A DNA stretch of 64,000 nucleotides from Saccharibacillus soli (lineage in GTDB: Bacteria > Bacillota > Bacilli > Paenibacillales > Paenibacillaceae). The DNA is taken from contig NIOB01000001.1 of assembly GCA_002189105.1 (NCBI GenBank), positions 372,001 to 436,000 on the forward strand. Reading direction: 5' to 3'. Below, in pieces: positions 8,244 to 16,729 of this stretch. Below the pieces are notes generated by a model. That model was not told the origin of the DNA and ran no database searches. It saw only the letters and a list, made by a program, of their open reading frames with translations. Within the stretch, counting starts at the first letter, position 1. Every line of letters begins with the position of its first letter. Both the position numbers and the translations under genes were made by a program.

Positions 8244-10082
8244 ATGATTGCAGCCGAAAAAAAGATCAGGAAATGGGAAACGGTACCGTTTACGCGTGTG
8301 GAGATTCTCGATCATTTCTGGCGTCCCCGGCTGGAGACGGTGCACGATGTAACGCTTGCGGTTTGCCTGGATCACTGTGAGGAGACAGGACGAATCGCCA
8401 ACTTCTCCAAGGCCGCCGGGCGAATGAACGGGGCGTTCAAGGGCATGTATTACGATGATTCCGACGTGTACAAAGTGATCGAAGGCGCGGCATATACGCT
8501 GATGCTGCGGCGTGATGCGGAGCTGGAGAGTCGTGTAGACGGGATCATTGACGAAATCTGTGCCGCGCAGGAAGCGGACGGTTATCTGTGTACGTACTAT
8601 ACGCTGGTGGCTCCCGATCAGAAATGGACGGACATGGAGAAGCATGAGATGTACAATGGCGGTCATCTGATCGAGGCAGCTGTTGCTTATTGGGAAGCCA
8701 CGGGCAAGCGCCAACTGCTGGACACCGCCTGCCGCATGGCCGATCATTATATCCGACACTTTGGCCCAGGCAAAAGGCATTGGGTAGAAGGCCATCCGGA
8801 GATTGAACTGGCCTTGATGAAGCTGCATGCGGCTACAGATGACGACAGGTACCTGGACTTGGCGATCTGGCTGCTGGAAGAACGGGGGCATGGACTGGGC
8901 AGGGGGGAGATCTGGGAGAAACCGGAGTGGGGAGCGGCTTACTGCCAGGATGATGTACCGGTGCGCGAGATTGAAAAAGTAACTGGACACGCCGTTCGCG
9001 CCATGTATCTGTATACGGCGATGGCGGATGCAGCTCGCTTATCAGGCGAAGCGGCTTATCTGGGTGCGCTGCATCGCGTCTGGGCCCATACAACGAAGCG
9101 GAATCTCTATCTCACAGGGGGAATTGGGTCTTCGGCGGACAATGAAGGTTTTACACAGGACTATGATCTGCCCAATGAGAGTGCCTACTGCGAGACCTGT
9201 GCAGCGATTGGTATGGCCTTCTGGAATCATCGCATGAATCTGCTCTTTGGCGAAGGAGAGTATGCCGACCTGGTCGAAACTGAATGGTATAACGGGGCGC
9301 TGGCCGGAATCTCGTTATCGGGAGATCGCTTCTTCTATGTAAACCCGCTGGCGTCGAAGGGCGATCATCATCGGGTGGAATGGTTCCATACCTCCTGCTG
9401 TCCAACCAATCTCGTTCGTTTCCTGCCTTCTGTCGGTCAATATGTCTATGCGAAGACCGAAGATGGTCTGGCGATCAATCAGTATATAGCGGGTAAAGCG
9501 GAACTTGAAACCGGAGGTGGGCAAAAGGTATCTGTGACGCAGGCGACGAATTATCCATGGGACGGCTGCATCAATCTGGGCGTGGAGCCGTCCAAAACCT
9601 CTGCCTTTACGCTGCGGCTGCGTGTGCCTGGCTGGTGCCGCAGCTATCGGTTGTTTGTTGGCGGAGAAGCGGTATCGCTATCGCCGGAACGGGGGTATCT
9701 GGAAGTAAACCGAACCTGGCGGCCGGGCGATCAGGTAAGACTGGAGCTGGATATGCCGGTTGAAGTTGTGCGTGCCCACCCGGAAGTCAAAGCCAACGAA
9801 GGACGCATTGCACTCCGCCGTGGCCCCATCATCTATGCGTTGGAGCAAGTGGATAATCGGGATCTGTCATACGATGAGTTCTCGCTGTCTGCCTACACGG
9901 CGGTGCGTGTGCATCATGACAAGGAACTGCTCGGCGGCGTAATCCTGCTGGAGGCGGCAAGAGCAGATTCAGGCCAGACACCTTATCGCTTCGTGCCTTA
10001 TTATGCCTGGGACAACCGCGAAGCCGGATTCATGCAGGTATGGATCAAGGAACGGCCGGATCAAAGAGGATGTGATCGCTGA
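8244..10082 (+). CDS. Glycoside hydrolase family 127 (beta-L-arabinofuranosidase type)
   Basis: The protein has 612 residues, close to the family's usual length, and no signal peptide, so it is cytoplasmic. The zinc and catalytic residues of characterised family members are visible: E317 and C319 in AYCETC, and C385-C386 in TSCCPTN. The first cysteine of that pair corresponds to the nucleophile in the Bifidobacterium enzyme HypBA1. The N-terminal helical barrel starts with the family-typical FWRPRLETV. It starts 12 bases after the permease stop with an AAAGGGGCG site, so it belongs to the same operon. It probably releases beta-L-arabinofuranose from an imported arabinoside, but the family also has other specificities. 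Confidence 0.88.
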   Translation: MIAAEKKIRKWETVPFTRVEILDHFWRPRLETVHDVTLAVCLDHCEETGRIANFSKAAGRMNGAFKGMYYDDSDVYKVIEGAAYTLMLRRDAELESRVDGIIDEICAAQEADGYLCTYYTLVAPDQKWTDMEKHEMYNGGHLIEAAVAYWEATGKRQLLDTACRMADHYIRHFGPGKRHWVEGHPEIELALMKLHAATDDDRYLDLAIWLLEERGHGLGRGEIWEKPEWGAAYCQDDVPVREIEKVTGHAVRAMYLYTAMADAARLSGEAAYLGALHRVWAHTTKRNLYLTGGIGSSADNEGFTQDYDLPNESAYCETCAAIGMAFWNHRMNLLFGEGEYADLVETEWYNGALAGISLSGDRFFYVNPLASKGDHHRVEWFHTSCCPTNLVRFLPSVGQYVYAKTEDGLAINQYIAGKAELETGGGQKVSVTQATNYPWDGCINLGVEPSKTSAFTLRLRVPGWCRSYRLFVGGEAVSLSPERGYLEVNRTWRPGDQVRLELDMPVEVVRAHPEVKANEGRIALRRGPIIYALEQVDNRDLSYDEFSLSAYTAVRVHHDKELLGGVILLEAARADSGQTPYRFVPYYAWDNREAGFMQVWIKERPDQRGCDR

Positions 10083-10113
10083 TCGAGCGCACAGACAAGG
10101 AGGAAGAGCACGT

Positions 10114-11031
10114 ATGGATCATTTGGACACCGGCACAACAGGCAGCAGACGGGCAGGCAATCCGCTGGTGGAGGGTTGGTATGCAGATCCCGAAGCCCGA
10201 ATCTTTGAAGGTCATTATTGGATTTATCCTACGTACTCGGCTCCTTATGAACAGCAGACCTTCCTCGATGCTTTCTGGTCGGCGGATCTGTTGGAGTGGC
10301 ACAAGGTCGAGCGAATTCTGGATATTAAGCAGATCTCCTGGGCGGAAAAGGCACTCTGGGCGCCCTCAACCATTGAGGTTGACGGGCGTTATTATCTGTA
10401 CTTCTGCGCCAATGATATTCAGAGTGACGCCGAACTCGGTGGAATTGGCGTGGCGGTTGCCGAACGACCGGAAGGGCCGTTCCGGGATGCGCTGGGTCAC
10501 CCGCTGATTGATCGGTTCCATCACGGAGCACAGCCGATTGACCCGCATGTCTTCATGGATGATGAAGGTCAGGCCTATCTGTATTACGGAGGCTGGGGAC
10601 ACTGTAATGTCGTGAAATTAAACGCGGACATGGTTAGTCTGGGGAGCTTCGATGACGGTGAAATCTTTAAGTCGATCACACCGCAGGGGTATGTGGAAGG
10701 CCCGTGCATGTTCAAGCGGGGCGGCGAGTATTATTTCATGTGGGCGGAAGGCGGCTGGGGGAACCCGGACTATTCCGTGGCGTATGCCCGATCCTCTTCG
10801 CCGCTTGGCCCGTTCAGCCGGATTGGCAAGATTCTGGAGCAGCATCCTGAGATTGCTACGAGTGCAGGGCATCACGGGGTATTCGTGCCGGATCAGGAAA
10901 ACGGCAGGTGGTGGATTGTCTATCATCGTCGTCCGCTTGGCGAGACGAATCGCCATCATCGCGTACTGGCGATGGATCAGCTGGTATTCGATCAGCAAAC
11001 CGGCAATCTGCTGCCTGTGCAGATGACTTGA
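10114..11031 (+). CDS. Glycoside hydrolase family 43 (arabinofuranosidase/xylosidase type)
   Basis: The protein has 305 residues and a single five-bladed propeller, with no signal peptide or carbohydrate-binding module. The three acidic residues of the family are visible: D25 in WYADPEA (base), D143 in PIDPHVF (pKa modulator) and E195 in VEGPCMF (acid). The frame is open from 10003, but ATG 10114 follows AAGGAGGAAGAG and begins just before the catalytic domain. It is the last gene of the operon, 31 bases after GH127, and is followed by a strong terminator. Working with GH127 inside the cell, it would trim imported arabino- or xylo-oligosaccharides. Confidence 0.9.
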   Translation: MDHLDTGTTGSRRAGNPLVEGWYADPEARIFEGHYWIYPTYSAPYEQQTFLDAFWSADLLEWHKVERILDIKQISWAEKALWAPSTIEVDGRYYLYFCANDIQSDAELGGIGVAVAERPEGPFRDALGHPLIDRFHHGAQPIDPHVFMDDEGQAYLYYGGWGHCNVVKLNADMVSLGSFDDGEIFKSITPQGYVEGPCMFKRGGEYYFMWAEGGWGNPDYSVAYARSSSPLGPFSRIGKILEQHPEIATSAGHHGVFVPDQENGRWWIVYHRRPLGETNRHHRVLAMDQLVFDQQTGNLLPVQMT

Positions 11032-11122
11032 ACCGCAGTGTCGCTGCCCGAGCCTAATCAATTCTGATATGAATATAAGTGGCGATACGAATACCGAATA
11101 CCTCGAAAAAGTATCCAACAGC

Positions 11123-11167
11123 CAAACACCCCCTGCCCTTCCAATCTGGAAGGGCAGGGGGTGTTTG
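11123..11167. terminator. Bidirectional terminator between convergent genes
   Basis: The stem has arms of about 20 bases (CAAACACCCCCTGCCCTTCC and its complement) around the loop AATCT. It serves the GH43 operon on the + strand and the deacetylase gene on the - strand. Confidence 0.85.
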
Positions 11168-11187
11168 ATATGGGCAAGCTGCCGTCG

Positions 11188-12048
11188 TTAATGCCGCAGG
11201 CTGCGCTGAAGGTCACGCAGTTCACGCCAGCCAATCCGAACAATCTTCTCTTCCTCCATCACACGCAGCACTTCCGGATCGAGGAACAGCTGGTAATCGA
11301 ACAGGCGATAAGGCCAGCTGTCGGTGATCGCCTTGAGTTCTTCGGTTTCCAGCGAAGGGTGGAACAGCATCTCCGTCACCCCTGGCTGCAAGCCTCTCAG
11401 CAGTTGAATGACGTGATCTCGCGCCCATTCATAGTCCTGTTCTTGACTGTAGGTAAAGGGAAGCCCAATCACCGTATCTGGATGCAGCACACCCAGCTCG
11501 CGTGCCAATGCCGAAATCTCGGTTTCATCGCCGCTGGCATAGGCCGGATGCGCAGAGAAGCGAACCGGCAGTTCATATTCCGCACCCAATTCGATCAACA
11601 GGCGATGATGGATATTGCGCAGACTGCCCATATGATTGTCGAGGTGAGTCGGATCTACTCCCAGTGACTGCGCCAGCTTGATCTGTGCGACCATTTCGGC
11701 TCTAACAATCGTCGGATCGACGTCGGGCATATACTGGGAATCCGGCGGGAAACTGCCGAATTCGTCAGTGAGTGCCTGGGCACCAGGCTGCTGGTGGATG
11801 GGACCCCACTTGTAAAATTCCCACTCACTCGTCGAGGTCAGATGCACGCCGACGTCAAGCTGGCTGTCCGAATGTGCGGCTGCGGCCGCTTCGCGCGCCC
11901 ACGGGCAGGGCAGCATGAGCGTGGTGGAAGTGATGGCGCCTTGAGCAAATAGCTCCAGGATCGCCTGGTTGGTCGAATGACACATGCCAAAATCATCGGC
12001 ATGGAGAATCAAATAGCGCTGGGCATTCCAGTTTTTCAAAGTTAGCAT
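11188..12048 (-). CDS. YdjC/ChbG-family carbohydrate deacetylase
   Basis: The protein has 286 residues. The metal-binding pattern of the family is present: HADDFGM near the N-terminus, GVHLTSTSEW, and HLDNHMGS in the middle. Members such as ChbG remove acetyl groups from chito-oligosaccharides. The start at 12048 is chosen because GGGGAAATGAT places a ribosome site 6-8 bases before it. The frame continues to 12066. It is monocistronic and convergent with the arabinoside operon. A near-consensus cre lies about 50 bases upstream, suggesting catabolite control. The substrate is not known. Confidence 0.88.
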   Translation of the reverse strand: MLTLKNWNAQRYLILHADDFGMCHSTNQAILELFAQGAITSTTLMLPCPWAREAAAAAHSDSQLDVGVHLTSTSEWEFYKWGPIHQQPGAQALTDEFGSFPPDSQYMPDVDPTIVRAEMVAQIKLAQSLGVDPTHLDNHMGSLRNIHHRLLIELGAEYELPVRFSAHPAYASGDETEISALARELGVLHPDTVIGLPFTYSQEQDYEWARDHVIQLLRGLQPGVTEMLFHPSLETEELKAITDSWPYRLFDYQLFLDPEVLRVMEEEKIVRIGWRELRDLQRSLRH

Positions 12049-12098
12049 ATCATTTCCCCATTTCATGATTGGATGGTGGGAGGTTCGTGTATCCCTCT

Positions 12099-12114
12099 GG
12101 TGTACGCTTACATT
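12099..12114 (-). promoter_or_regulatory. Candidate cre upstream of the deacetylase gene
   Basis: Read on the minus strand, ATGTAAGCGTACACC matches 14 of 15 positions of WTGNAANCGNWNNCW. A clear -10/-35 pair beside it was not found, so the mode of action is open. Confidence 0.45.
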
Positions 12115-12308
12115 TCCATTCGATATTTCTATTCTATTATGAAGAAAGCCGCAGATGAAAGCCAGTTTATGGAGTCATCGGATCAAGCGTCCTGAACTGG
12201 ATTTTATGGGTCGGCACTTCATGTGTCTTTCTATTCATAGGTATGTTTTTCACCGAAAAAAAGGCTTGCAATGGCGGGTTGGAATCCACAAGAAACCTTT
12301 AACTTGTA

Positions 12309-12338
12309 TTGCAATTGTTTGGGAGCACCACCTATAAT
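12309..12338 (+). promoter_or_regulatory. Promoter of the RNase H gene
   Basis: TTGCAA at 12309-12314 and TATAAT at 12333-12338 are separated by 18 bases. The gene-free stretch 12049-12400 otherwise holds only the cre candidate. A 60-codon frame at 12155 has no ribosome site or recognisable sequence. Confidence 0.65.
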
Positions 12339-12400
12339 GAAGTGTTACACGTCGAATCCGACGTTGTTACACAACAAGCCGCAAATGGTTGGAGGTGCGT

Positions 12401-13045
12401 ATGAGTAAGTCTAAATTTTACGTCGTCTGGGCGGGCAAGCAGCCCGGAATCTATTCAACCTGGGCGGATTGCAAAGCGCAGGTAGACGGATTCCCGGGGG
12501 CGCGTTACAAGTCATTCGAGTCGAGAAGCGAGGCGGAGGCTGCCTATGCAGGTGGAGCGAAACCTTACATAAGGTCCGGTGGAGCCGGAAAAGCCAAGAA
12601 ATCCGGTGCTCCCCGGGCAGGCGCCAAGTCTGTCGATCTGATCGATTACAACAGCATCTCGGTGGACGTAGGCACGCGCGGCAACCCCGGCCCCGTCGAG
12701 TACAAGGGGGTCGATACGGCGACCGGAGAAGTGATCTTTTCACATGGACCGATCGCCAAGGGGACGAACAATCTCGGGGAGTTTCTGGCTATTGTGCATG
12801 CGTTGGCTCATATTCAGCGCGAGGGCAGTGACAAATCGATCTACAGCGATTCCGTTAACGCCATGAAATGGGTCAAGCAGCGCCGAGTGTCATCAACTCT
12901 ACCGAGAGATTCATCAACGGAGGAAATCTGGACGTTGGTGGATCGTGCGGTGCAGTGGTTGGAGACCCATCCTTACACTACCAAAATCATGAAGTGGGAA
13001 ACGAAAGACTGGGGAGAGATCAAAGCCGACTACGGCCGCAAATAA
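12401..13045 (+). CDS. Ribonuclease H family protein with N-terminal hybrid-binding domain
   Basis: The protein has 214 residues. Residues 5-50 (KFYVVWAGKQPGIY ... YKSFESRSEAEAAY) form the small RNaseH1-N/viroplasmin-like domain that binds RNA-DNA hybrids. A basic linker follows, then the catalytic domain from about 85. The four acidic residues are D89 (SVDVGTRG), E127 (NLGEF), D150 (IYSDS) and D210 near the C-terminus. It cleaves RNA in RNA-DNA hybrids during replication and R-loop removal. GGAGG stands 5 bases before the ATG, and a consensus promoter lies upstream. It is monocistronic and ends before a terminator at 13123. Confidence 0.88.
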   Translation: MSKSKFYVVWAGKQPGIYSTWADCKAQVDGFPGARYKSFESRSEAEAAYAGGAKPYIRSGGAGKAKKSGAPRAGAKSVDLIDYNSISVDVGTRGNPGPVEYKGVDTATGEVIFSHGPIAKGTNNLGEFLAIVHALAHIQREGSDKSIYSDSVNAMKWVKQRRVSSTLPRDSSTEEIWTLVDRAVQWLETHPYTTKIMKWETKDWGEIKADYGRK

Positions 13046-13122
13046 GCGTTCCCGATGCTCGCCAAATTGCGCCGCATCCGCAAACGTGCTAGTATAATTT
13101 CTAACGTTTACCGGACCGCCAG

Positions 13123-13156
13123 GCCGGCTCTTGTTCGCGCGAGAGTCGGCTTTTTG
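13123..13156 (+). terminator. Rho-independent terminator
   Basis: GCCGGCTCT pairs with AGAGTCGGC (one wobble) around a ten-base loop and is followed by TTTTT. It lies between the RNase H gene and ung. Confidence 0.65.
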
Positions 13157-13260
13157 ACCGTTTGGGGACGTTCGGAGCGCGAGAGCGATTTTCGGGTAAT
13201 GAAAGCCGGGAACACATTGCTGCCATGCCGTGTCGGAAATGTTGGAAAGGAGCGAAACGA

Positions 13261-13929
13261 ATGTTTGGCAACGATTGGGACGAGGTATTGAAAGATGAGA
13301 TCAACCAACCGTACTTTAAGGAATTGATGCAGCGCGTCGCAGAAGAGTATCGCACGCACACGGTGTATCCGCCGGAGCCGCTTTTGTTTCAGGCGCTGAA
13401 GCTGACCCCTTTTGCCGCCGTCAAGGCCGTTATTCTCGGTCAAGATCCTTATCACGGACCAGGGCAGGCTCACGGCCTAAGTTTCTCGGTACTACCGGGA
13501 GTCAAGACTCCGCCTTCGCTGCGGAATATGTACAAGGAGCTGGCTTCCGATCTGGGATACCCCATACCGGACCATGGCTATCTGATTCATTGGGCGGAGG
13601 AGGGCGTGCTGCTTCTCAATACGGTACTTACCGTGCGGGAAGGACAGGCCGCGTCTCACCAAAAATTGGGATGGCAGCGTTTTACCGATGCAATCATCAA
13701 AGCGATCGGAGAACGGGAACAACCAGCGGTCTTCCTCTTATGGGGCGCTCATGCGCAGAAGAAAGAAGCGCTGATTGATACAGGGCGGCATGCCGTGCTG
13801 AAGTCTGTGCATCCTAGCCCATTATCGGCCAGGGGAGGCTTCTTCGGCAGTCGTCCCTATTCGCAAACCAACGATTATTTGAAGTCACACGGCATCCAGC
13901 CAATAAATTGGGAAATACCGTCGCTGTGA
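13261..13929 (+). CDS. ung: Uracil-DNA glycosylase, family 1
   Basis: The protein has 222 residues and removes uracil from DNA, opening base-excision repair. The active-site motif GQDPYHGP holds the catalytic D62. [14 protein letters not shown] near the C-terminus is the conserved DNA-intercalation loop with the catalytic histidine. The frame extends upstream to 13162, but ATG 13261 has GGAAAGGAGCG before it and gives the usual family length. The next gene starts 24 bases downstream, so the two are probably co-transcribed. Confidence 0.96.
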   Translation: MFGNDWDEVLKDEINQPYFKELMQRVAEEYRTHTVYPPEPLLFQALKLTPFAAVKAVILGQDPYHGPGQAHGLSFSVLPGVKTPPSLRNMYKELASDLGYPIPDHGYLIHWAEEGVLLLNTVLTVREGQAASHQKLGWQRFTDAIIKAIGEREQPAVFLLWGAHAQKKEALIDTGRHAVLKSVHPSPLSARGGFFGSRPYSQTNDYLKSHGIQPINWEIPSL

Positions 13930-13953
13930 TGCGACTGCCCGGAGGTGCGCGCT

Positions 13954-14367
13954 TTGAAACATTGGGTAGGTAAAAAAGTGGTTGTCGATAACGGCGGACC
14001 GTATCAGACGAAGCGCTACGGGACCCTGATCCGCTGGAACGACAAAGAACAATACATCGTGCTAAGTCCCGGAGGCGTCCGAATTGGAATGAAGGACATC
14101 ATGTCAATCCGCGAGATTGACGTGCTTCCGCAGGAGAGCCGTCAGGCGGCTGGCCGACCAAATGCGATTGGCTACGTCATGCGTACGATGCGACAGTTTG
14201 AACATGCTGTGCTGTTTCGTTCGGAAGTGATGATCTGGCAGGGCGACAAGCTGGTAGCCGCGAGAACCCATCTGGCCAAACATAACGACCAGACGGTAAC
14301 ACTCGAAGATGGCACTGTGTTGGAAAAACGGGAACATCGCTTTATCGTGCGTTCCTTCCGAGGGTAA
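13954..14367 (+). CDS. Conserved hypothetical protein, 137 residues
   Basis: I do not recognise a named family. The protein begins KHWVGKKVVVDNGGPYQTKRYGT and has alternating short beta strands (VVVDN, YIVLSPGGVRIG), suggesting a small barrel fold. There is no membrane segment. TTG 13954 is the likely start, with GGAGG eight bases upstream; GTG 13945 overlaps that site. It is 24 bases downstream of ung. Its last 16 bases form the beginning of the first copy of a four-fold 44-bp tandem repeat. Confidence 0.7.
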   Translation: MKHWVGKKVVVDNGGPYQTKRYGTLIRWNDKEQYIVLSPGGVRIGMKDIMSIREIDVLPQESRQAAGRPNAIGYVMRTMRQFEHAVLFRSEVMIWQGDKLVAARTHLAKHNDQTVTLEDGTVLEKREHRFIVRSFRG

Positions 14368-14527
14368 ATATCGGAAGAAACGCACGGTACGTCCATTCCT
14401 TCCGAGGGTAAACATCGGAAGAAACGCACGGTACGTCCATTCCTTCCGAGGGTAAACATCGGAAGAAACTCACGGTATGTCCGTTCCTTCCGAGGGTAGA
14501 TATCGGAAGAAACGCACGGTGTGTCCA
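14352..14527 (+). repeat. Four tandem copies of a 44-bp hairpin repeat
   Basis: Copies start at 14352, 14396, 14440 and 14484, each exactly 44 bases, with only a few substitutions between them. Each holds the inverted repeat CTTCCGA ... TCGGAAG with a nine-base loop, followed by a CACGGTACGTCC-like tail. The first copy includes the last codons and stop of the upstream gene, so the array looks like duplication of a gene's 3' end and its downstream hairpin. Confidence 0.95.
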
Positions 14528-14573
14528 GCTGTAGGACAGTATATCGATCAGTGGCTACACGGATACGTTTTCG

Positions 14574-14618
14574 GCCCCGAAGCCGGCTTTCGCATTTGCG
14601 AGGCTTCGGGGCTTTTTT
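14574..14618 (+). terminator. Rho-independent terminator
   Basis: GCCCCGAAGCC pairs with GGCTTCGGGGC and is followed by TTTTTT. It ends the ung transcription unit after the repeat array. Confidence 0.85.
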
Positions 14619-14751
14619 GTGCTGCGCCAGATAGAGGGGCAGCGTTATAATGGAACAGAAACGGCAAAGTCGCCTCAGCTTCGGCGACAGTACGATCCAT
14701 GTGCAGGATTCATATAAGGTAAGGCGGATTCAAGAAAGGGGAGACATCCAA

Positions 14752-15300
14752 ATGAAAAAACTGGCGATTATTTCGGATATTCATGGTTCGGCAGCCGGAT
14801 TACATCGGGCGCTGGAGCAGGTGGATCGGGAGGGGGCAGAGCGGATTCTGCTGCTTGGGGATCTGCTCTATCATGGGCCTCGCAACCCGCTTCCGGAAGG
14901 ATATGATCCACAGGAAGTAGCTCGGATGCTCAATGAACGTAAGGCACAAATCGTAGGAGCCGTGCGAGGTAACTGCGACGCTGAAGTCGATCAGATGCTG
15001 ATCGACTTCTCGATCATGGGCGAATATGCGATTGTGCTGCATGAAGAGCGCAAATTGTTTGTCACACATGGTCATCATCACAGCATGGATCATCTGCCCG
15101 AGCTGCTGGAAGGAGATGTCTTCATGCAGGGGCATACGCATGTGCCGGTAGCCGAACGTCGAGCGGGGCTGTACCTCTTTAATCCAGGTTCTGTCTCTCT
15201 GCCCAAAGACGGTTATCCTGCGTCTTATGGGCTGTTGGACGACGCCGGATTAACGGTCAAGGGAATGGAGGGTTCTTCGATCCTGCAAGTCGCCTGGTAA
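14752..15300 (+). CDS. YfcE-like metallophosphoesterase
   Basis: The protein has 182 residues. All metal-site motifs of the calcineurin-like family are visible in order: SDIHGS, GDLLYHGPRN, GNCD, THGHHH and GHTH. The YfcE-type NPGSVSLP follows. It is a phosphodiesterase acting on small substrates in the cytoplasm; the natural substrate of this subgroup is unclear. The frame extends to 14650, but ATG 14752 has AAAGGGGAG upstream and begins the first strand (KKLAIISDIHG). It is monocistronic between two terminators. Confidence 0.92.
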   Translation: MKKLAIISDIHGSAAGLHRALEQVDREGAERILLLGDLLYHGPRNPLPEGYDPQEVARMLNERKAQIVGAVRGNCDAEVDQMLIDFSIMGEYAIVLHEERKLFVTHGHHHSMDHLPELLEGDVFMQGHTHVPVAERRAGLYLFNPGSVSLPKDGYPASYGLLDDAGLTVKGMEGSSILQVAW

Positions 15301-15304
15301 CAAC

Positions 15305-15338
15305 AAAAAACCGGAAGCTCATCAGCTTCCGGTTTTTT
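15305..15338. terminator. Bidirectional terminator
   Basis: AAAAAACCGGAAGCT and its exact complement flank the loop CATC, with T runs in both directions. It lies between convergent genes. Confidence 0.9.
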
Positions 15339-15382
15339 GTTTTTTTATCTTTGGGGATGGCTGTGCTTTTTCAAGTCAGGAG

Positions 15383-15829
15383 CTACAGCTTCTTCTCCAT
15401 GCGTACATGCAGGATTCCCGCGTCATCAAAAGGTTCATCGGGAAGCGTCACATACCCGAGTGAATGATAGAACCCTTCTGCCTGACACTGACTGTCCAGC
15501 ACCAGGCGCTGGAACCCGTCCTGACGTGCGAATGTTTCGAGAGCTTCCATCAATACGCGGCCGAGTCCCTGTCCCCGGTATGCAGCACGTACCGCAATGC
15601 GCTGCATTTTAGCTGTTGCCTTTTTATAAGGGATATAACGTCCGGCGGCTGCATCATCGCGGCCGCACAGCAGAAGGACGTGCTGGGCTTCTGATCCGAT
15701 ACGGTCATAGTCGTCTACTTCCCGTTCTGGTGGAACCTTTTGCCCCAGAATAAAAACTTCATGCCGAACAGCCAGGCAGCGCTGAAGCTGTTCCTCCTGT
15801 TCGACGCGGATGAGCTTCAATGGTTCCAA
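15383..15829 (-). CDS. GNAT-family acetyltransferase, YjcF/ElaA type
   Basis: The protein has 148 residues. The pattern RHEVFILGQKVPPEREVD, then GRYIPY, QRIAVRAAYRGQGLGRVLM (acetyl-CoA loop) and FYHSLGYVTLPDEPF matches the YjcF-like branch of GNAT enzymes. The end DAGILHVRMEKK is also typical. The start is TTG at 15829, with AGGAGGG eight bases upstream. It is monocistronic. The acceptor is unknown. Confidence 0.85.
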   Translation of the reverse strand: MEPLKLIRVEQEEQLQRCLAVRHEVFILGQKVPPEREVDDYDRIGSEAQHVLLLCGRDDAAAGRYIPYKKATAKMQRIAVRAAYRGQGLGRVLMEALETFARQDGFQRLVLDSQCQAEGFYHSLGYVTLPDEPFDDAGILHVRMEKKL

Positions 15830-15982
15830 ATCTGTTCCCTCCTGTTCCGGACAATCGAAGCTCCATTATAACGAAGGGAGCAGGCGCAGTTCAAGGCAGC
15901 TTGTCGATCCCCTCGCTTAGAATAGCAAAGATACGGTTAATAGGAAGCATGAACGAACAAGATTAGACAGGAGGCTGGCATC

Positions 15983-16474
15983 ATGACGAATCGAACCATC
16001 ATCGGCATCTTTTCCACCGAACAGGCAGCGCTCGACGCCATTCATCAGCTCAAGGCACAGGGCGTAGGCAGCAATCAGATCACGGTTGTTGGACGCGATC
16101 CTCATCACATCGAGGAGATCAGCCAAGACAGCAATCTCCAATCGCCTGAAGCCAATACGGAACCGGAACATTCCAAAGGATTCCTGCATAGCATCCGCGA
16201 TACGTTCAGTGAATCGGGCGAAAGTGAATTTACCAATGTCGGACCTTATGTAGCCGCTGGTCCACTTGCGCAGAAATTTATCGGCTCCGATACCTACTAC
16301 GGCGGTCATGGCTGGAAGGATGACTTTACATCGCTGGGGTTCACAGAAGAAGAAGCGGACAAGTATAACCAGGCGGTACAGGATGGCTCAATCCTCCTGC
16401 TGCTTGAAGAATCTTCCGGCGATCTGGGAGCGATCCGCAGTATCCTGGGCACAACGGCCAATACCAGTCAGTGA
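15983..16474 (+). CDS. YflT-domain general stress protein
   Basis: The protein has 163 residues and is acidic. The first 40 residues (TIIGIFSTEQAALDAIHQLKAQG ... ITVVGRD) form the ferredoxin-like YflT/GSP17M domain found in heat and general stress proteins of Bacillales. The C-terminal half repeats a similar pattern (LGFTEEEADKYNQAVQDGSILLLLE). GACAGGAGGCTGG precedes the ATG. No clear sigma-B promoter was seen. Its biochemical role is not known. Confidence 0.8.
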   Translation: MTNRTIIGIFSTEQAALDAIHQLKAQGVGSNQITVVGRDPHHIEEISQDSNLQSPEANTEPEHSKGFLHSIRDTFSESGESEFTNVGPYVAAGPLAQKFIGSDTYYGGHGWKDDFTSLGFTEEEADKYNQAVQDGSILLLLEESSGDLGAIRSILGTTANTSQ

Positions 16475-16517
16475 GCTTGGCCTGCTGATTTCCCATACAT
16501 CCGTTTATGACGTACCC

Positions 16518-16550
16518 GACCGACGCCCAGGCGTCGGTCTTTCTGTTTTA
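16518..16550 (+). terminator. Rho-independent terminator
   Basis: GACCGACGCC pairs with GGCGTCGGTC, followed by TTTCTGTTTT. It ends the stress-protein gene. Confidence 0.75.
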
Positions 16551-16729
16551 GCCGGAATGTTGTTATCCGGCATCTTTCATCCAGGACCTTACCAGATCGG
16601 CAGCCCACGAATCGGGACTTGACTTCCCTTCGTTTTTATTTTATTACATAAAAAGTAAAAACGACTAAGCGACTACAAGCCGCAGACCGATATAAGAAAT
16701 AAGCCATTATGGTGTTGGAGGCTGTCGAA

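Noticed and set aside
14352-14527. Possible CRISPR array
   Set aside because: The copies are directly adjacent with no unique spacers, so this is a simple tandem repeat.
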